Source of the DNA: an uncultured Pseudomonadales bacterium
GTDB lineage: Bacteria > Pseudomonadota > Gammaproteobacteria > Pseudomonadales > Pseudohongiellaceae
NCBI GenBank assembly: GCA_947259995.1
Contig: CAMYOK010000006.1
Span: 434,001-498,000 of the forward strand
Length of the DNA: 64,000 nucleotides
Direction of reading: 5' to 3'
The position numbers were made by a program, and so were the translations under genes. Positions 41,701-53,537 of this stretch are shown piece by piece. Numbering within the stretch: position 1 is the first letter of the stretch; each line of letters opens with the position of its first letter. Under the pieces are notes generated by a model, which was not told the DNA's origin, searched no databases, and saw only the letters and a program-made list of their open reading frames with translations.

Positions 41701-41976
41701 TTATGCGCTCGTACTGCCAGCTGCCGGAGTAGAGGGCTTATCGGCCTTCTTGTCCGCTGCCACTGGCGTATCTTGTGTGCCGTGGCGTTTAGCACCAGTC
41801 TTAAAATCGGTCTCATACCAGCCACCACCCTTTAGGCGAAAGCTGCTTGCCGAAACCAATTTGCTCAATGTCTGTTGTTGGCACTGTGGGCATTCTTGCA
41901 ATGGCGCATCGCTGATTTTTTGCAATGCCTCAAGTCGATGCCCACATTCTTTACACTGATACTCGTAAATAGGCAT
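41701..41976 (-). CDS. FmdB family zinc-ribbon protein
   Basis: Product of 91 residues that begins MPIYEYQCKECGHRLEALQ and has a second Cys pair (CPQC), forming a zinc ribbon over the first 45 residues. The tail is Lys/Pro/Ala/Thr-rich and probably disordered. Members are put forward as transcription regulators of amidase/formamidase genes, but the role is poorly known. The place upstream of aspS is conserved in gammaproteobacteria. The start at 41976 replaces an upstream in-frame codon. Confidence 0.85.
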   Translation of the reverse strand: MPIYEYQCKECGHRLEALQKISDAPLQECPQCQQQTLSKLVSASSFRLKGGGWYETDFKTGAKRHGTQDTPVAADKKADKPSTPAAGSTSA

Positions 41977-42168
41977 AGTCGCCAACACCCCTTTTGACAA
42001 TTCAAGACGATTTTTAAGCTAATCGAAAACCGCGCATTATACCCCAGCTCTAAAACAACTGGCATCCCCATCGGCACGATTCTGGCACTATAATTTAGGG
42101 TGTTTGCGTAAAAACCTCCAGATGGCATTCCCTACGTTGATCTCAAGCACAAACTTAACGATTAATGC
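41977..42168. other. Intergenic region upstream of fmdB and the HU-like gene
   Basis: First part of the 348-bp gap between divergent genes. On the minus strand a TATAATGCGCG element (TATAAT at 42041-42036) about 60 bp from the fmdB start is the best -10 candidate for fmdB-aspS; no convincing -35 accompanies it. I see no gene in this stretch. Confidence 0.45.
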
Positions 42169-42197
42169 TTGCGACCCCTAGGCAAAAGCTTTATAAA
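42169..42197 (+). promoter_or_regulatory. Sigma-70 promoter of the HU-like gene
   Basis: TTGCGA (-35, 4/6) is followed by exactly 17 bp and TATAAA (-10, 5/6). It would give a leader of roughly 120 nt before the ATG at 42325. That leader contains two mutually exclusive short hairpins (see findings). Confidence 0.65.
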
Positions 42198-42324
42198 TAG
42201 AGCCCCACAAAGGCGTAAGTGGAAATAATAACGTCCTCGAATACTAGCAGGAAGAAATCCTGGGGTTCTCCCCTTATGCGGGAGCAACATAAGAAACAAC
42301 CTTCATCATTAAAGAGACACGGGC

Positions 42325-42693
42325 ATGGCTGTAGCAAAAACCACTAAGAAAGCATCAACAACACGTAAAATCACTGCAATTCAGCAAAAATATACAAAGA
42401 CTGCAATTCTCAATGAGATCTCAGCGAACACTGACCTTACTAAGAAACAAGTTTCTGAAGTACTGGACGAGCTAAGCATCATCATGGAGCGTCATCTTAA
42501 GAAGCGCGCGGTTGGCGAATTCACGCTTCCTGGCCTATTGAAAATCAAATCCGTAACACGTCCTGCACGCCCTGCGCGCAAGAATGTTCCGAATCCTTTC
42601 AAGCCAGGCGAGTTCATGGATATCCCGAAAAAACCTGCCACTACTCGCGTTAAGATTCTGCCTTTGAAAAAGCTGAAAGAATTCGCACTGTAA
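42325..42693 (+). CDS. HU/IHF-family DNA-binding protein with basic N-terminal arm
   Basis: Product of 122 residues. The first 27 residues are Lys/Thr-rich and probably disordered. The rest follows the HU fold: two helices (YTKTAILNEISANTDLTKKQVSEVLDELSII), the beta-arm region with RPARKNVPNPFKPGE (Pro-rich tip replacing the usual HU arm sequence), and a C-terminal strand and helix. It differs from classical HU (90 residues) and IHF, and is closer to the longer HU-like proteins that coat or bend DNA. Probably nucleoid-associated. Confidence 0.8.
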   Translation: MAVAKTTKKASTTRKITAIQQKYTKTAILNEISANTDLTKKQVSEVLDELSIIMERHLKKRAVGEFTLPGLLKIKSVTRPARPARKNVPNPFKPGEFMDIPKKPATTRVKILPLKKLKEFAL

Positions 42694-42750
42694 TTACCGC
42701 GACATTGGGGATGTAAAATCCTTGAATGTGTCGATTACTAGTTCCTCAGA

Positions 42751-42779
42751 AAGGCAGCCCTTGGGCTGCTTTTCTCATT
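42751..42779 (+). terminator. Rho-independent terminator after the HU-like gene
   Basis: A GCAGCC/GGCTGC stem extended by weaker A-T and G-T pairs, with a 4-nt loop, is followed by TTTTCTCATTTT. It lies between the HU-like gene and proS. Confidence 0.75.
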
Positions 42780-42794
42780 TTAAGGTCCAATTAA

Positions 42795-44540
42795 ATGATC
42801 CGTGCCAGTCAATACCTTATCGCCACTCTTAAAGAAACCCCAGCCGATGCTGAAGTGGTAAGTCACCAACTTATGGTCCGTGCTGGGCTGATCCGCAAGC
42901 TCGCCACCGGCCTCTACACTTGGCTACCGGTGGGGCTCAAGGTGTTGCACAAGGTGACCAACGTAGTGCGTGATGAGATGAACCGCGCCGGCGCCATGGA
43001 AGTCTCCATGCCCGTCGTTCAGTCTGCTGACCTATGGATAGAATCCGGTCGCTGGGACAAGATGGGGCCTGAGCTACTGCGTTTTGTCGATCGCCATGAT
43101 CGCGATTTCTGCCTTGGCCCGACGCACGAAGAGGTGATCACTGATCTCATCCGCAATGAGCTGAGCAGTTATCGACAACTGCCCGCCAATTTTTATCAGA
43201 TCCAAACGAAATTCAGAGACGAACGTCGCCCTCGATTTGGCGTGATGCGCGCACGTGAATTCCTCATGAAGGATGCATACTCATTTCATACCAATGAAGC
43301 CTCCTTACAAGAAACCTATGACCAGATGCATCAAACCTATTGCAATATCTTCGAGCGTCTAGGCTTAGAGTACCGCCCAGTATTAGCCGATTCGGGCAAT
43401 ATCGGTGGCAGCATGTCGCATGAATTCCATGTGCTTGCGGACTCTGGCGAAGATGAGATCGTCTTCAGCTCGCAGAGCAGCTACGCTGCCAATATCGAAA
43501 TGGCACAGGGTGAGTTAAGTGATAAAGACTACACAGCACAAGAGCAGAAGAAGCCAAAGGCAAGCCCTATCGATACACCAAATACCCATTCGATTGAAGA
43601 CGTAGCGCAACTTTTAGAGGTAGAACCTCGCCGCCTAGTCAAGACCATGGTGGTACAAGCCAATGTCGACGAAGAACACCCAACGGGCCTTGTCGCGCTC
43701 GTGATTCGCGGCGACCAAGAGATCAATGCCATTAAGGCAGAGAAGCACCCATTGGTGGCCTCACCCTTCACTCTCGCCGATGACGCAGTGATCGAAGCGG
43801 CGCTGCATTGTAAACCTGGCAGCATCGGCCCAGTGGATCTTCCTATTCCTGTGATTGCCGACACGAGCGTCCTAGCCATGGTGAACTTTGTTTGTGGCGC
43901 CAACCATGACGGTCAACATTTGCTCGATGCCAACTGGGGTGCCGACTGCCGCTACGATGACAGCGCTGATCTGCGCAAAGTCCAAGAAGGTGACATCAGC
44001 CCAGATGGCAAAGGCACTCTGCAGATTAAACGCGGCATCGAGGTCGGCCATATTTTCCAACTCGGCACGAAGTACAGCGCCGCGATGAACGCCAATGTAT
44101 TGGATGAAAATGGCAAGAGCGTCACTATGACCATGGGTTGCTATGGCATCGGCGTCAGCCGCATTGTCGCGGCCTGCATCGAACAGAATCACGACGAGAA
44201 AGGCATCATCTGGCCCGACAATATTGCGCCCTTCCATATCGCTATCATCCCAATGAATGCTCATAAGTCCGAGGCCGTCCTAAAACTGAGCGAAAGCCTG
44301 GCGCAGCAGCTAAGCGAGGCGGGATATGAAGTGTTATTAGATGATCGCGATAAAAAGACCAGTGCCGGGGTGAAGTTTGCCGACATGGAGCTCATGGGAA
44401 TTCCGCACCGGATTGTGGTATCTGATCGTGGCATCGAACAAGGGGCGCTCGAATACAAGGCTCGTGCCGCCCAAGACAATGAGTTGATACCCGAGCAAGA
44501 CATCCTGTCATTCTTGCAGAGTAAAATTCGTCTAAATTAA
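42795..44540 (+). CDS. proS: Prolyl-tRNA synthetase
   Basis: Charges tRNA-Pro. The 581-residue product is the bacterial type: class II core motifs in 1-200 ([12 protein letters not shown], motif 2 [21 protein letters not shown]), an inserted YbaK-like editing domain (about 230-385, which clears Ala-tRNA-Pro), motif 3 near [13 protein letters not shown], and a C-terminal anticodon-binding domain. Length is normal (about 572). Confidence 0.97.
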   Translation: MIRASQYLIATLKETPADAEVVSHQLMVRAGLIRKLATGLYTWLPVGLKVLHKVTNVVRDEMNRAGAMEVSMPVVQSADLWIESGRWDKMGPELLRFVDRHDRDFCLGPTHEEVITDLIRNELSSYRQLPANFYQIQTKFRDERRPRFGVMRAREFLMKDAYSFHTNEASLQETYDQMHQTYCNIFERLGLEYRPVLADSGNIGGSMSHEFHVLADSGEDEIVFSSQSSYAANIEMAQGELSDKDYTAQEQKKPKASPIDTPNTHSIEDVAQLLEVEPRRLVKTMVVQANVDEEHPTGLVALVIRGDQEINAIKAEKHPLVASPFTLADDAVIEAALHCKPGSIGPVDLPIPVIADTSVLAMVNFVCGANHDGQHLLDANWGADCRYDDSADLRKVQEGDISPDGKGTLQIKRGIEVGHIFQLGTKYSAAMNANVLDENGKSVTMTMGCYGIGVSRIVAACIEQNHDEKGIIWPDNIAPFHIAIIPMNAHKSEAVLKLSESLAQQLSEAGYEVLLDDRDKKTSAGVKFADMELMGIPHRIVVSDRGIEQGALEYKARAAQDNELIPEQDILSFLQSKIRLN

Positions 44541-44545
44541 TCCCA

Positions 44546-44581
44546 ATGGCACTGCTAGAGCGTATCCTCTATTAGTGCCAT
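44546..44581. repeat. Long two-stage hairpin between proS and yihY
   Basis: ATGGCACT (44546-44553) pairs perfectly with AGTGCCAT (44574-44581), and inside it TAGAG pairs with CTCTA around a 6-nt loop, separated by a 2x2 internal loop. No T-run follows on either strand. It fills most of the 56-bp gap and may act on mRNA processing or stability. Confidence 0.6.
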
Positions 44582-44596
44582 AAAGGAATCTAAGGT

Positions 44597-46616
<2,020 letters not shown>

Positions 46617-46652
46617 TTAGACTACAACACACAGTTATTTGGATTAATTGAT

Positions 46653-47036
46653 ATGACAGAACAAAACCCACCACCTGCCCTGATCGACCTTTCTCATCGC
46701 GCAGTGGTGTATCTTTATGCGGCGCTGCTGCTGACGTTTACCACGTACGGGCTCACCCAGGTGCCAAGTGGCAACCTCACCGCGATCACCTTCCTTTGGC
46801 TCATTAAAGTATTGCCCCTGTTAATTTTCTTGCCCGGCTTAATGCGCCGCAAGCTGCGCACCTACGCGTGGCTGTCGTTTGTCGTGTTGTTGTATTTCAT
46901 TCAAGGGGTGCAGACAGCCTTTACCGAAGATGCAAGGCTTTACGGGATTATAGTCAGTGGCTTATTGTCACTATTATTTTGCGCACTCGTCGTTTATATC
47001 CGCGTGTTTCGCGGTTACTACAAAACCCCGCTTTAA
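46653..47036 (+). CDS. DUF2069 membrane protein
   Basis: Product of 127 residues with four membrane helices (about 15-35, 45-65, 72-90, 97-118), the whole protein being hydrophobic. The family is recognised by the YAALLLTFTTYGL start and FIQGVQTAF segment; function unknown. It follows wrbA by 36 bp and overlaps the convergent hda stop by 4 bp. Confidence 0.85.
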   Translation: MTEQNPPPALIDLSHRAVVYLYAALLLTFTTYGLTQVPSGNLTAITFLWLIKVLPLLIFLPGLMRRKLRTYAWLSFVVLLYFIQGVQTAFTEDARLYGIIVSGLLSLLFCALVVYIRVFRGYYKTPL

Positions 47037-47752
47037 TTGGCGGGGTCACTACGCTCCATGAGTTCACGAAGCAATGGCACGGTAATGCGGCGCTTGGCTT
47101 GCAAAGAAAACTGATCCAACTGCTCTAATAAAGACAATAGCGCTTGCATACTGCGGTCATTACGCTGCAAAACATAATTGAGCACATCCTCGCTTAGGGC
47201 AATGCCTCTTTGCGTTGCGCGTAATTGCAATGCATAGCGCTTCTCTTCGTCACGTAGCCCATGTAACTGAAACACGACACCGGATTGTAAACGTGACAGT
47301 AAATCTGGCAATTCGATTGCTAGCTCTCTTGGCGCGCAATTGGCCGCCACAATTAAGCGTGTGCCACTATCTCGCAGCCGATTAAAAAGCGAGAAAAACG
47401 CCAACTCCCAATCTTGTTTGCCAATAATTGCCTGCACATCATCGAGGCACACCAGCGCTAGACTCTCGAGCCCTTCGAGAATTTCAGGGGCAAAATCTGC
47501 GGCTTGGCTTAAGGGCAAATAGAAACTAGCGGCGTCTCGCGCATCAAAATGATGACACACTGCCTGCAGCAAATGGCTGCGCCCTGAACCCACACTCCCC
47601 CATAAATAGGTGAACTGCTCTAGTTGCCCGCTGCGTTGCTCATAAAGGTAGGCCAGTGCTTGCGAGTTATTGGCACTGATATAGAAGTTATCGAAAGTCG
47701 AAGAGTCATCAAGCCCGACCTGCAGCGTTAACTGCTTATTTTTATCGTTCAT
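47033..47752 (-). CDS. hda: DnaA regulatory inactivator Hda
   Basis: Stimulates ATP hydrolysis by DnaA together with the sliding clamp, so initiation occurs once per cycle. The 239-residue product begins with the clamp-binding segment QLTLQVGL, then the AAA+ domain with P-loop GSVGSGRSHL, Walker B VCLDDV and C-terminal helices. Length is normal. It starts 4 bp after the DUF2066 gene, with which it is co-transcribed. Confidence 0.94.
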   Translation of the reverse strand: MNDKNKQLTLQVGLDDSSTFDNFYISANNSQALAYLYEQRSGQLEQFTYLWGSVGSGRSHLLQAVCHHFDARDAASFYLPLSQAADFAPEILEGLESLALVCLDDVQAIIGKQDWELAFFSLFNRLRDSGTRLIVAANCAPRELAIELPDLLSRLQSGVVFQLHGLRDEEKRYALQLRATQRGIALSEDVLNYVLQRNDRSMQALLSLLEQLDQFSLQAKRRITVPLLRELMERSDPAN

Positions 47753-47755
47753 CGA

Positions 47756-48832
47756 TCAGCGTACCCAACGATAATAAAAAGTGTTGAGGCGATCCTCTTG
47801 TGCGAAGGGCTCCAGTGGCACCATGTCTCGCCCCAGTGCGATGAACTCGGCAAATAAAAACGCATTGCCTATAAGACTCACGTCTAACTCAATTCCTGAG
47901 CCATCTAAAAGCGCGGCAGATACTGTGTCCACCACAGCTAGTGCTTGAATATAGGCGAGCAAATCCACGTAATCTTTAGCGCTATCGATGCTCTCGACTC
48001 GCAGCGTGACCTGCGCGGGGTCTGCCAATTTGATTAGGCCAAAATGGGAGGATAAATTTTGCGTTATGCGATTGAGCGCATTCTCGGCGTAGGCATTCAA
48101 ATCGCTTTCGAAGCTGTCGAAAGACTCCACATTGTCTCTGAACAAAAACTGCCATAGTCCAACTAAGTCACCACCGGGAGACTCCAAGACACGGCCACCC
48201 AACACAGCGTCAGCCCCATAGCGTGCGCTGGCCCGACGCAGCGCGTCTTCGTTTAGGCTCCACGCTACATCGATCGGCAGGTTGCGACGGTCTTCTAAGT
48301 CCATCAACGGAAACAGCAAAGGGACACCACGTAGAGCCGAGAACTCGCGCACGATGTCCATGATGGGGTGCTCTGAGTCTGCCCCTAGTAATTCACGACG
48401 CCCATCTGCACTTTGCACCGAAAGCCATAGCATCACTGCCGGGCGGTTCTGATCCCACACTGGGATACCAGCCGTATTAAGCATGTCATCGACCAGAGAT
48501 CGATCGAAACGCACGCTGATGAAATTACGTTGTTCTAAAGTCCCAGAGCTCGTGCGGTAGCTTACTTCCTGCACATAGCTTTGAGCATCGCGAATGGCCC
48601 GTTGCACTGTCGAGTTACTCAACCAGCGCTCTTCGCCTGTAATCTTGAGGATCACCGCTGCCAGCCCCTCGCGATAGGCGCGGATTCGCTCTGCATCCCC
48701 TTGCCCTGTGACCACAATCTCTTGGTCGTATAGCCCAGTGACAATCAAACCATAGGACAAAGAACTCGCGCCTAAACACAGTAGTAGGCACAGAGTACGT
48801 AAATAGAGTTGCGAGTTCACAAAAAGATTCAT
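47756..48832 (-). CDS. DUF2066 domain protein, exported
   Basis: Product of 358 residues with an N-terminal signal peptide (about 5-28, LYLRTLCLLLCLGASSLSYG) and a DUF2066 domain starting YDQEIVVTGQGDAERIRAYREGLAAV. It is periplasmic by prediction; function unknown. The start is uncertain: ATG at 48832, 48841 or 48844 all precede the signal sequence. The open frame continues about 30 codons upstream in a basic stretch unlikely to be translated. Divergent from purM. Confidence 0.8.
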   Translation of the reverse strand: MNLFVNSQLYLRTLCLLLCLGASSLSYGLIVTGLYDQEIVVTGQGDAERIRAYREGLAAVILKITGEERWLSNSTVQRAIRDAQSYVQEVSYRTSSGTLEQRNFISVRFDRSLVDDMLNTAGIPVWDQNRPAVMLWLSVQSADGRRELLGADSEHPIMDIVREFSALRGVPLLFPLMDLEDRRNLPIDVAWSLNEDALRRASARYGADAVLGGRVLESPGGDLVGLWQFLFRDNVESFDSFESDLNAYAENALNRITQNLSSHFGLIKLADPAQVTLRVESIDSAKDYVDLLAYIQALAVVDTVSAALLDGSGIELDVSLIGNAFLFAEFIALGRDMVPLEPFAQEDRLNTFYYRWVR

Positions 48833-49022
48833 GCCGCGCATCATACCCGATCTACGGCGCCTTGACACGTAGAGACGACGGGCCATGGGGCGAAAATCGC
48901 TAGCATCGCAACTTGCCTTAGTTTGCACAAATTTTCAGCGAAAATGCTCGAAGTAATACCCTGAAAAGCTCGTAACTGATAGAATTCACGCTCCTCATGA
49001 CCAGCACACGGACCTCTCCTTC

Positions 49023-50090
49023 ATGACACAATCTGCAGATCAAGCCAATAAGCCCTCCCTTAGTTATAAAGACGCCGGTGTAGACATCGATGCGGGAGAT
49101 GCTCTTGTCGAGAAAATCAAATCGGTCACCCAAAAAACCCGTCGCCCAGAAGTACTCTCAGGGCTGGGTGGTTTCGGTGCGCTTTGCGAGATTCCTGAGG
49201 GCTATAAACGACCTGTCCTCGTCTCAGCCACTGACGGCGTAGGCACTAAACTCAAGCTCGCCATCGAAACAGGCAAACATGACACTATTGGTATCGACCT
49301 GGTGGCGATGTGTGTCAACGACCTGATCGTTTGCGGCGCTGAACCACTATTCTTCCTCGACTACTATGCCACTGGCGGCCTTAACATCGACCAAGCGACA
49401 CAAGTTGTTGAAGGCATCGGTGCAGGCTGTGAGCTGTCGGGCTGTTCATTAATCGGCGGCGAAACTGCCGAGATGCCAGGCATGTACCAAAAAGGCGACT
49501 ATGACCTTGCAGGCTTCTCCGTGGGTGTCGTTGAGAAAGACGAGATTATCGAGAACAAGCACGTTCAGGCCGGCGACAAGCTTATCGGTCTTATGTCCTC
49601 CGGCCCCCATTCCAACGGTTACTCACTAATACGCAAGGTATTGGAAGTCAGCAACACGGCACTGGATGCCGACTTCCAAGGCAAACCAATCGGCGAAGTC
49701 CTGCTCGCCCCGACAGAGATCTACGTGAAAGCGATTCAAGCCTTAAAAGGCAAGGCCACTATTCATGCTCTGGCCCATATCACTGGCGGTGGCATCGTGG
49801 AAAACCTGCCCCGTGTATTGCCAGAGAACACGCAAGCGGTCATCAATCTTGATGCATGGGCACGCCCTGCCATTTTCAATTGGCTGCAAGAGCAAGGCAA
49901 TATTCAAGACTCCGAGATGCTGCGCACATTTAACTGCGGCATCGGCATGATCGTCTGTGTGCCTGCACAAGACTGCGAAGCTGCCTTGGCTATCCTCAAG
50001 CAGCACAATCAAGGAGCCTGCGAGCTCGGCAGCATTCAAGCCGCCGAAGCAGGCGCAAAGCCAGTCGTTTTAGAAGGGTCCCCAAGATGA
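49023..50090 (+). CDS. purM: Phosphoribosylformylglycinamidine cyclo-ligase
   Basis: Fifth step of purine synthesis, making aminoimidazole ribotide. The 355-residue product has the PurM signatures [45 protein letters not shown] and [11 protein letters not shown]. The length is typical. Its stop overlaps the purN start by 4 bp. Purine repressor sites upstream were not evident. Confidence 0.97.
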   Translation: MTQSADQANKPSLSYKDAGVDIDAGDALVEKIKSVTQKTRRPEVLSGLGGFGALCEIPEGYKRPVLVSATDGVGTKLKLAIETGKHDTIGIDLVAMCVNDLIVCGAEPLFFLDYYATGGLNIDQATQVVEGIGAGCELSGCSLIGGETAEMPGMYQKGDYDLAGFSVGVVEKDEIIENKHVQAGDKLIGLMSSGPHSNGYSLIRKVLEVSNTALDADFQGKPIGEVLLAPTEIYVKAIQALKGKATIHALAHITGGGIVENLPRVLPENTQAVINLDAWARPAIFNWLQEQGNIQDSEMLRTFNCGIGMIVCVPAQDCEAALAILKQHNQGACELGSIQAAEAGAKPVVLEGSPR

Positions 50091-50734
50091 GTGAGCCCTG
50101 CTCTATTGTTGTTCTGATCTCAGGAAACGGCAGTAATCTTCAGGCCTTGATCGACCACAGCAGCGAAGGCGGTTACAGCATCGCTGCTGTACTGAGCAAC
50201 AAAGCCGATGCCTTTGGTTTGCAACGTGCACGCAAGGCGGGCATCCCTACCCGTGTCGTCGACCATCGGGAATTCAAAGACCGCGAGAGCTTCGATCAAC
50301 GCCTTACGCAAGAGATCGATGAGTTCACCCCCTCTTTAGTTGTTCTAGCCGGTTTCATGCGCATTCTCAGTTCAGCGTTCGTTCAGCATTACGCGGGCAA
50401 AATCCTTAACATTCATCCCTCATTGCTGCCGGCTTACCGAGGCACCCAGACTCATGAACGAGTCCTAGAAGCCGGAGAAAAAGAACACGGAGTGAGTGTG
50501 CATTTTGTAACGGAAGAGCTCGACGGTGGTCCTGTAGTACTACAGAGCGTTGTGCCGGTAGAAGCCGACGATGATCGCGACAGTTTAGCGGCGCGGGTGT
50601 TTGTGCAAGAACACCGCATCTACCCCAAGGCCGTGTCATGGTTCGCCAACGGTCGCTTGAAGATGCAAGATCAGGCGGCCTTCTTCGATGGCACGCGTTT
50701 AGGGGTTCACGGACTAAGAGAAAATAGTGCATGA
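50087..50734 (+). CDS. purN: Phosphoribosylglycinamide formyltransferase
   Basis: Third step of purine synthesis, using formyl-tetrahydrofolate. The 215-residue product has the GSNLQALID phosphate loop, the catalytic Asn and His in [14 protein letters not shown] and the Asp in ELDGGPVV. It overlaps purM and the DUF3108 gene by 4 bp each, so all three are translationally coupled. Confidence 0.97.
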   Translation: MSEPCSIVVLISGNGSNLQALIDHSSEGGYSIAAVLSNKADAFGLQRARKAGIPTRVVDHREFKDRESFDQRLTQEIDEFTPSLVVLAGFMRILSSAFVQHYAGKILNIHPSLLPAYRGTQTHERVLEAGEKEHGVSVHFVTEELDGGPVVLQSVVPVEADDDRDSLAARVFVQEHRIYPKAVSWFANGRLKMQDQAAFFDGTRLGVHGLRENSA

Positions 50735-51456
50735 GAATAGTGTCGACACTGACAGTTTTGAGTTTGCTTTTACTTGGCTCCATTAGCCAAGCCAATGAGC
50801 CGCGCCCGTATGAGGCCGTCTACCAAGCCAAGGCTTTAGGAATATCGGCAACAGCCACTCGGCGTCAAAGCATCAGTGATGAGCAGCAATACACGCTAGA
50901 AAACAAGCTTTCTTTAGTCGTGCTGGGTGCTAATGTGGGCAGCGTGACCGAGACTAGTGAATACCTTTGGAACGACTCGCAGATCGTCCCGCTACATTAT
51001 CGTTATGTGCAAACAGGCATCAGCGCGAGCAATGAAGAAGTGTATTTCGACTGGAACAACGCACAGGCATTCAGCCAAAGCGACGATGAGTCTTGGGAGA
51101 TTGCGCTGAGCAATGGGGTACTGGATAAATTGAGTTTCAGTGTACAACTTGGGCAAGACATCGCCGAGCGTGGCTTAGAAGAATTCAAATACAATATTGT
51201 CGATGAAGACAGCATTGACGAACAACTCTACCGCATCAGTAGCGAAGAAGTGCTCGACACACCACTTGGGCAATTAAACACTATTAAGATCGAACGCGTT
51301 AGAGCTGCCGAGAGTCGCCGTAGAACAACTGTGTGGTTGGCAAAGGATTGGGATTATTTATTGGTACGTTTAGAACAGGTTTCTAGCTCTGGCACCGAAA
51401 CGGAATTATCTTTAGAGTCAGCAACAATGGCCGGCGAAGCAGTCACTGGGCTTTAA
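50731..51456 (+). CDS. DUF3108 domain protein, exported
   Basis: Product of 241 residues with a signal peptide (about 1-21, LSLLLLGSISQA) and a DUF3108 domain (YEAVYQAKALGISATATR, YRYVQTGISASNEEVYFDW). Members are periplasmic or outer-membrane-facing proteins of unknown role. The gene is fused to the purMN operon by an ATGA overlap, an arrangement also seen in Pseudomonas. It ends 3 bp before the convergent fleQ stop. Confidence 0.85.
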   Translation: MRIVSTLTVLSLLLLGSISQANEPRPYEAVYQAKALGISATATRRQSISDEQQYTLENKLSLVVLGANVGSVTETSEYLWNDSQIVPLHYRYVQTGISASNEEVYFDWNNAQAFSQSDDESWEIALSNGVLDKLSFSVQLGQDIAERGLEEFKYNIVDEDSIDEQLYRISSEEVLDTPLGQLNTIKIERVRAAESRRRTTVWLAKDWDYLLVRLEQVSSSGTETELSLESATMAGEAVTGL

Positions 51457-51459
51457 GCC

Positions 51460-52956
51460 TTACTCATCGTCTTCATTTTTACGCTGCATATCATATTTAC
51501 GCATCTTCTCGACTAAGGTCGTACGCCGAATATTCAAGCGATCGGCCGCACGTGCTACTACCCCGCCACAATCATTAAGCGCCTGCTCAATTAGATCCCG
51601 CTCTAAATTGGCGAGATACTCTTTCAAGTCCAAACCATTTAACGGTAAAAGCGCCTGAGCCGGGGCAACGTTTTTCGCAGCGTTTGCACTAATGTCTTGA
51701 ACAGGCGGTTCATGATCGGGCAGCGATTTAAGCGTCGCGATTTCCTCTTCTTCTAAATGCCTGAACTTCATCGGCAAGTCGTTCACACCAACAATGCCAT
51801 GTGGATGCAAGATCGCCATGCGCTCAACTAAGTTTGCGAGCTCACGCACATTGCCGGGCCAAGGATGACGACACAGTGATTCAATGGCACTGCTGTTGAA
51901 GCGGACCGAGCCACGTTTTTCACTTTCTAGACGGCTGATCAACTCATTCAACAAATAAGGAATGTCTTCTGAGCGTTCGCGCAGTGATGGCATCTCGATC
52001 GGGAATACGTTCACACGGTAATACAGATCCTGGCGAAAGGTGCCGACTTCGATCATGTCCTCGAGATTCTTATGGGTAGCGGCAAAAATTCGCACATCGG
52101 TTTGCAGCGTACGCGTGCCCCCCACGCGTTCATAATTATGCTCTTGCAATACCCGTAGAAGTTTTACTTGCATTGGTAGAGGCATATCACCGATTTCATC
52201 TAGAAACAGTGTCCCGCCCTCGGCCATTTCGAAGCGTCCGATACGGGTTGAAATAGCGCCAGTGAACGCGCCTTTTTCATGCCCGAACAATTCGCTTTCT
52301 AATAAATCAGGCGGTATGGCACCGCAGTTGATTGGCACGAAGGGTTTGTGCGCGCGTTGCGAGTTCATATGCAAATTTCTTGCGACGACCTCTTTGCCTG
52401 TACCCGACTCGCCAGTGATGAGAATCGTAACTTCTTTATCAGCCACCTGCCCCATGACGTTGCGAATCTTCTGCACCTCGGCGCTATTGCCCACAAGGCT
52501 ACGAAACATATTGTAGTCACGAACACTATTACTCTCTTGTAGACGAATATAGTATTGCCGATAGACTTCTGCTTTATGCAAGGCATCCAAAACCGGTTGA
52601 TGGCTTAAGGGGTAAGGAATAATAGCGGTAATGAGGCTGTGTAGGGACTCTGGCAATGATTTGCCTTGCCCTTCTAAGTCTAAAAGGACAACGGGTATCC
52701 CTTGATCTAACTCGCCTATCGCCGTGACGAGCGCGACGAGTTCGTCTTCGGCATAGGAGCTGAGCAATGCTAGTTTGATCGAAAGAGGCGATTCGAACTG
52801 AGTGCTAACGATATCTTGCCAGTTAGCAAGGCTGGCAAATTCGACGGTTTCGCCCAAAAAAGCCAATACGATTTGAAGGTCTTGGCAGGACTGTTTATCG
52901 TCATCAATTAATAGGATTTTCCCTTGATCGGCGATATTCAAAGTAGGCGGTTCCAT
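51460..52956 (-). CDS. fleQ: Sigma-54-dependent flagellar master regulator FleQ
   Basis: Top-level activator of flagellar genes in polar-flagellate gammaproteobacteria; in Pseudomonas it also binds c-di-GMP. The 498-residue product has a degenerate receiver-like FleQ domain (about 12-125), an AAA+ domain with Walker A GESGTGKE (182-189), the sigma-54 contact loop GAFTGA (229-234) and Walker B FLDE (251-254), and a C-terminal HTH ending LNIRRTTLVEKMRK. fleSR, which often follow, are not here. Convergent with the DUF3108 gene. Confidence 0.93.
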   Translation of the reverse strand: MEPPTLNIADQGKILLIDDDKQSCQDLQIVLAFLGETVEFASLANWQDIVSTQFESPLSIKLALLSSYAEDELVALVTAIGELDQGIPVVLLDLEGQGKSLPESLHSLITAIIPYPLSHQPVLDALHKAEVYRQYYIRLQESNSVRDYNMFRSLVGNSAEVQKIRNVMGQVADKEVTILITGESGTGKEVVARNLHMNSQRAHKPFVPINCGAIPPDLLESELFGHEKGAFTGAISTRIGRFEMAEGGTLFLDEIGDMPLPMQVKLLRVLQEHNYERVGGTRTLQTDVRIFAATHKNLEDMIEVGTFRQDLYYRVNVFPIEMPSLRERSEDIPYLLNELISRLESEKRGSVRFNSSAIESLCRHPWPGNVRELANLVERMAILHPHGIVGVNDLPMKFRHLEEEEIATLKSLPDHEPPVQDISANAAKNVAPAQALLPLNGLDLKEYLANLERDLIEQALNDCGGVVARAADRLNIRRTTLVEKMRKYDMQRKNEDDE

Positions 52957-53053
52957 CTATAGCAAGTTCGACAATTTCTATGAACAATAAATGACGACGA
53001 CCTAACGCCGTCATCTATCGACACTTGCGATGATTAGACAACGCCCGTCGTCA

Positions 53054-53482
53054 TTAGTCAATCGAGAGCTCATCCTCTTCGAACTCTGATGTCACCGGTG
53101 CAGGGGCGATCGCATCCCAACCGTCTTTGATTGTAAGGAGCAAATCCGACACTTCATCTAGTAAATCAGAATCATTCTTAACATTGGCTTCAAGCAGGCG
53201 GCGCTGCATATAGTCATAGAGGCTGTCCAAGTTACCAGTGATCTGCTCGTCGGCATTGGTATCGAGACTGTCTTGTAGGCCACCAATAATTGAGACCGCT
53301 TTGCCGATCATCACGCCTTTTTGTGCCACGTCATTACGGGCCATAGCGCCTTTCGCTTGCGACAAACGCTCCAGGGCGCCATTGAGCAGCATCTGAATTA
53401 GCTGATGCGGGCTAGCCCCTTCGAGTGCACTTTCGGTATTGATGCGTTTGTATTGCGCTAATGCGCTTTGAGCTGCGTACAT
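53054..53482 (-). CDS. fliS: Flagellar secretion chaperone FliS
   Basis: Cytoplasmic chaperone that binds the C-terminus of flagellin and prevents early polymerisation. The 142-residue product is all-helical, with ALAQYKRINTESALEGASPHQLIQMLLNGALERLSQAKGA typical of the family (here quoted in parts: YKRIN, SPHQLIQMLLNGAL). An acidic tail (EFEEDELS) is extended. GGAG lies 7 bp before the ATG at 53482. It follows fliD by 55 bp. Confidence 0.94.
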   Translation of the reverse strand: MYAAQSALAQYKRINTESALEGASPHQLIQMLLNGALERLSQAKGAMARNDVAQKGVMIGKAVSIIGGLQDSLDTNADEQITGNLDSLYDYMQRRLLEANVKNDSDLLDEVSDLLLTIKDGWDAIAPAPVTSEFEEDELSID

Positions 53483-53537
53483 ATTTCTCTCCAATTGTCC
53501 TAATTAACCATAAAAAATAGTAAAAATCTGCTCTTTG

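Noticed and set aside
42276..42347. 23-codon upstream open frame overlapping the HU-like gene start
   Set aside because: No ribosome site at a usable distance and no coding pattern; noted only in the leader finding.
52957..53053. ATGACG/CGTCAT inverted repeat between fleQ and fliS
   Set aside because: Six-bp arms with a 12-nt centre and no T-run; too weak to call a terminator or operator.
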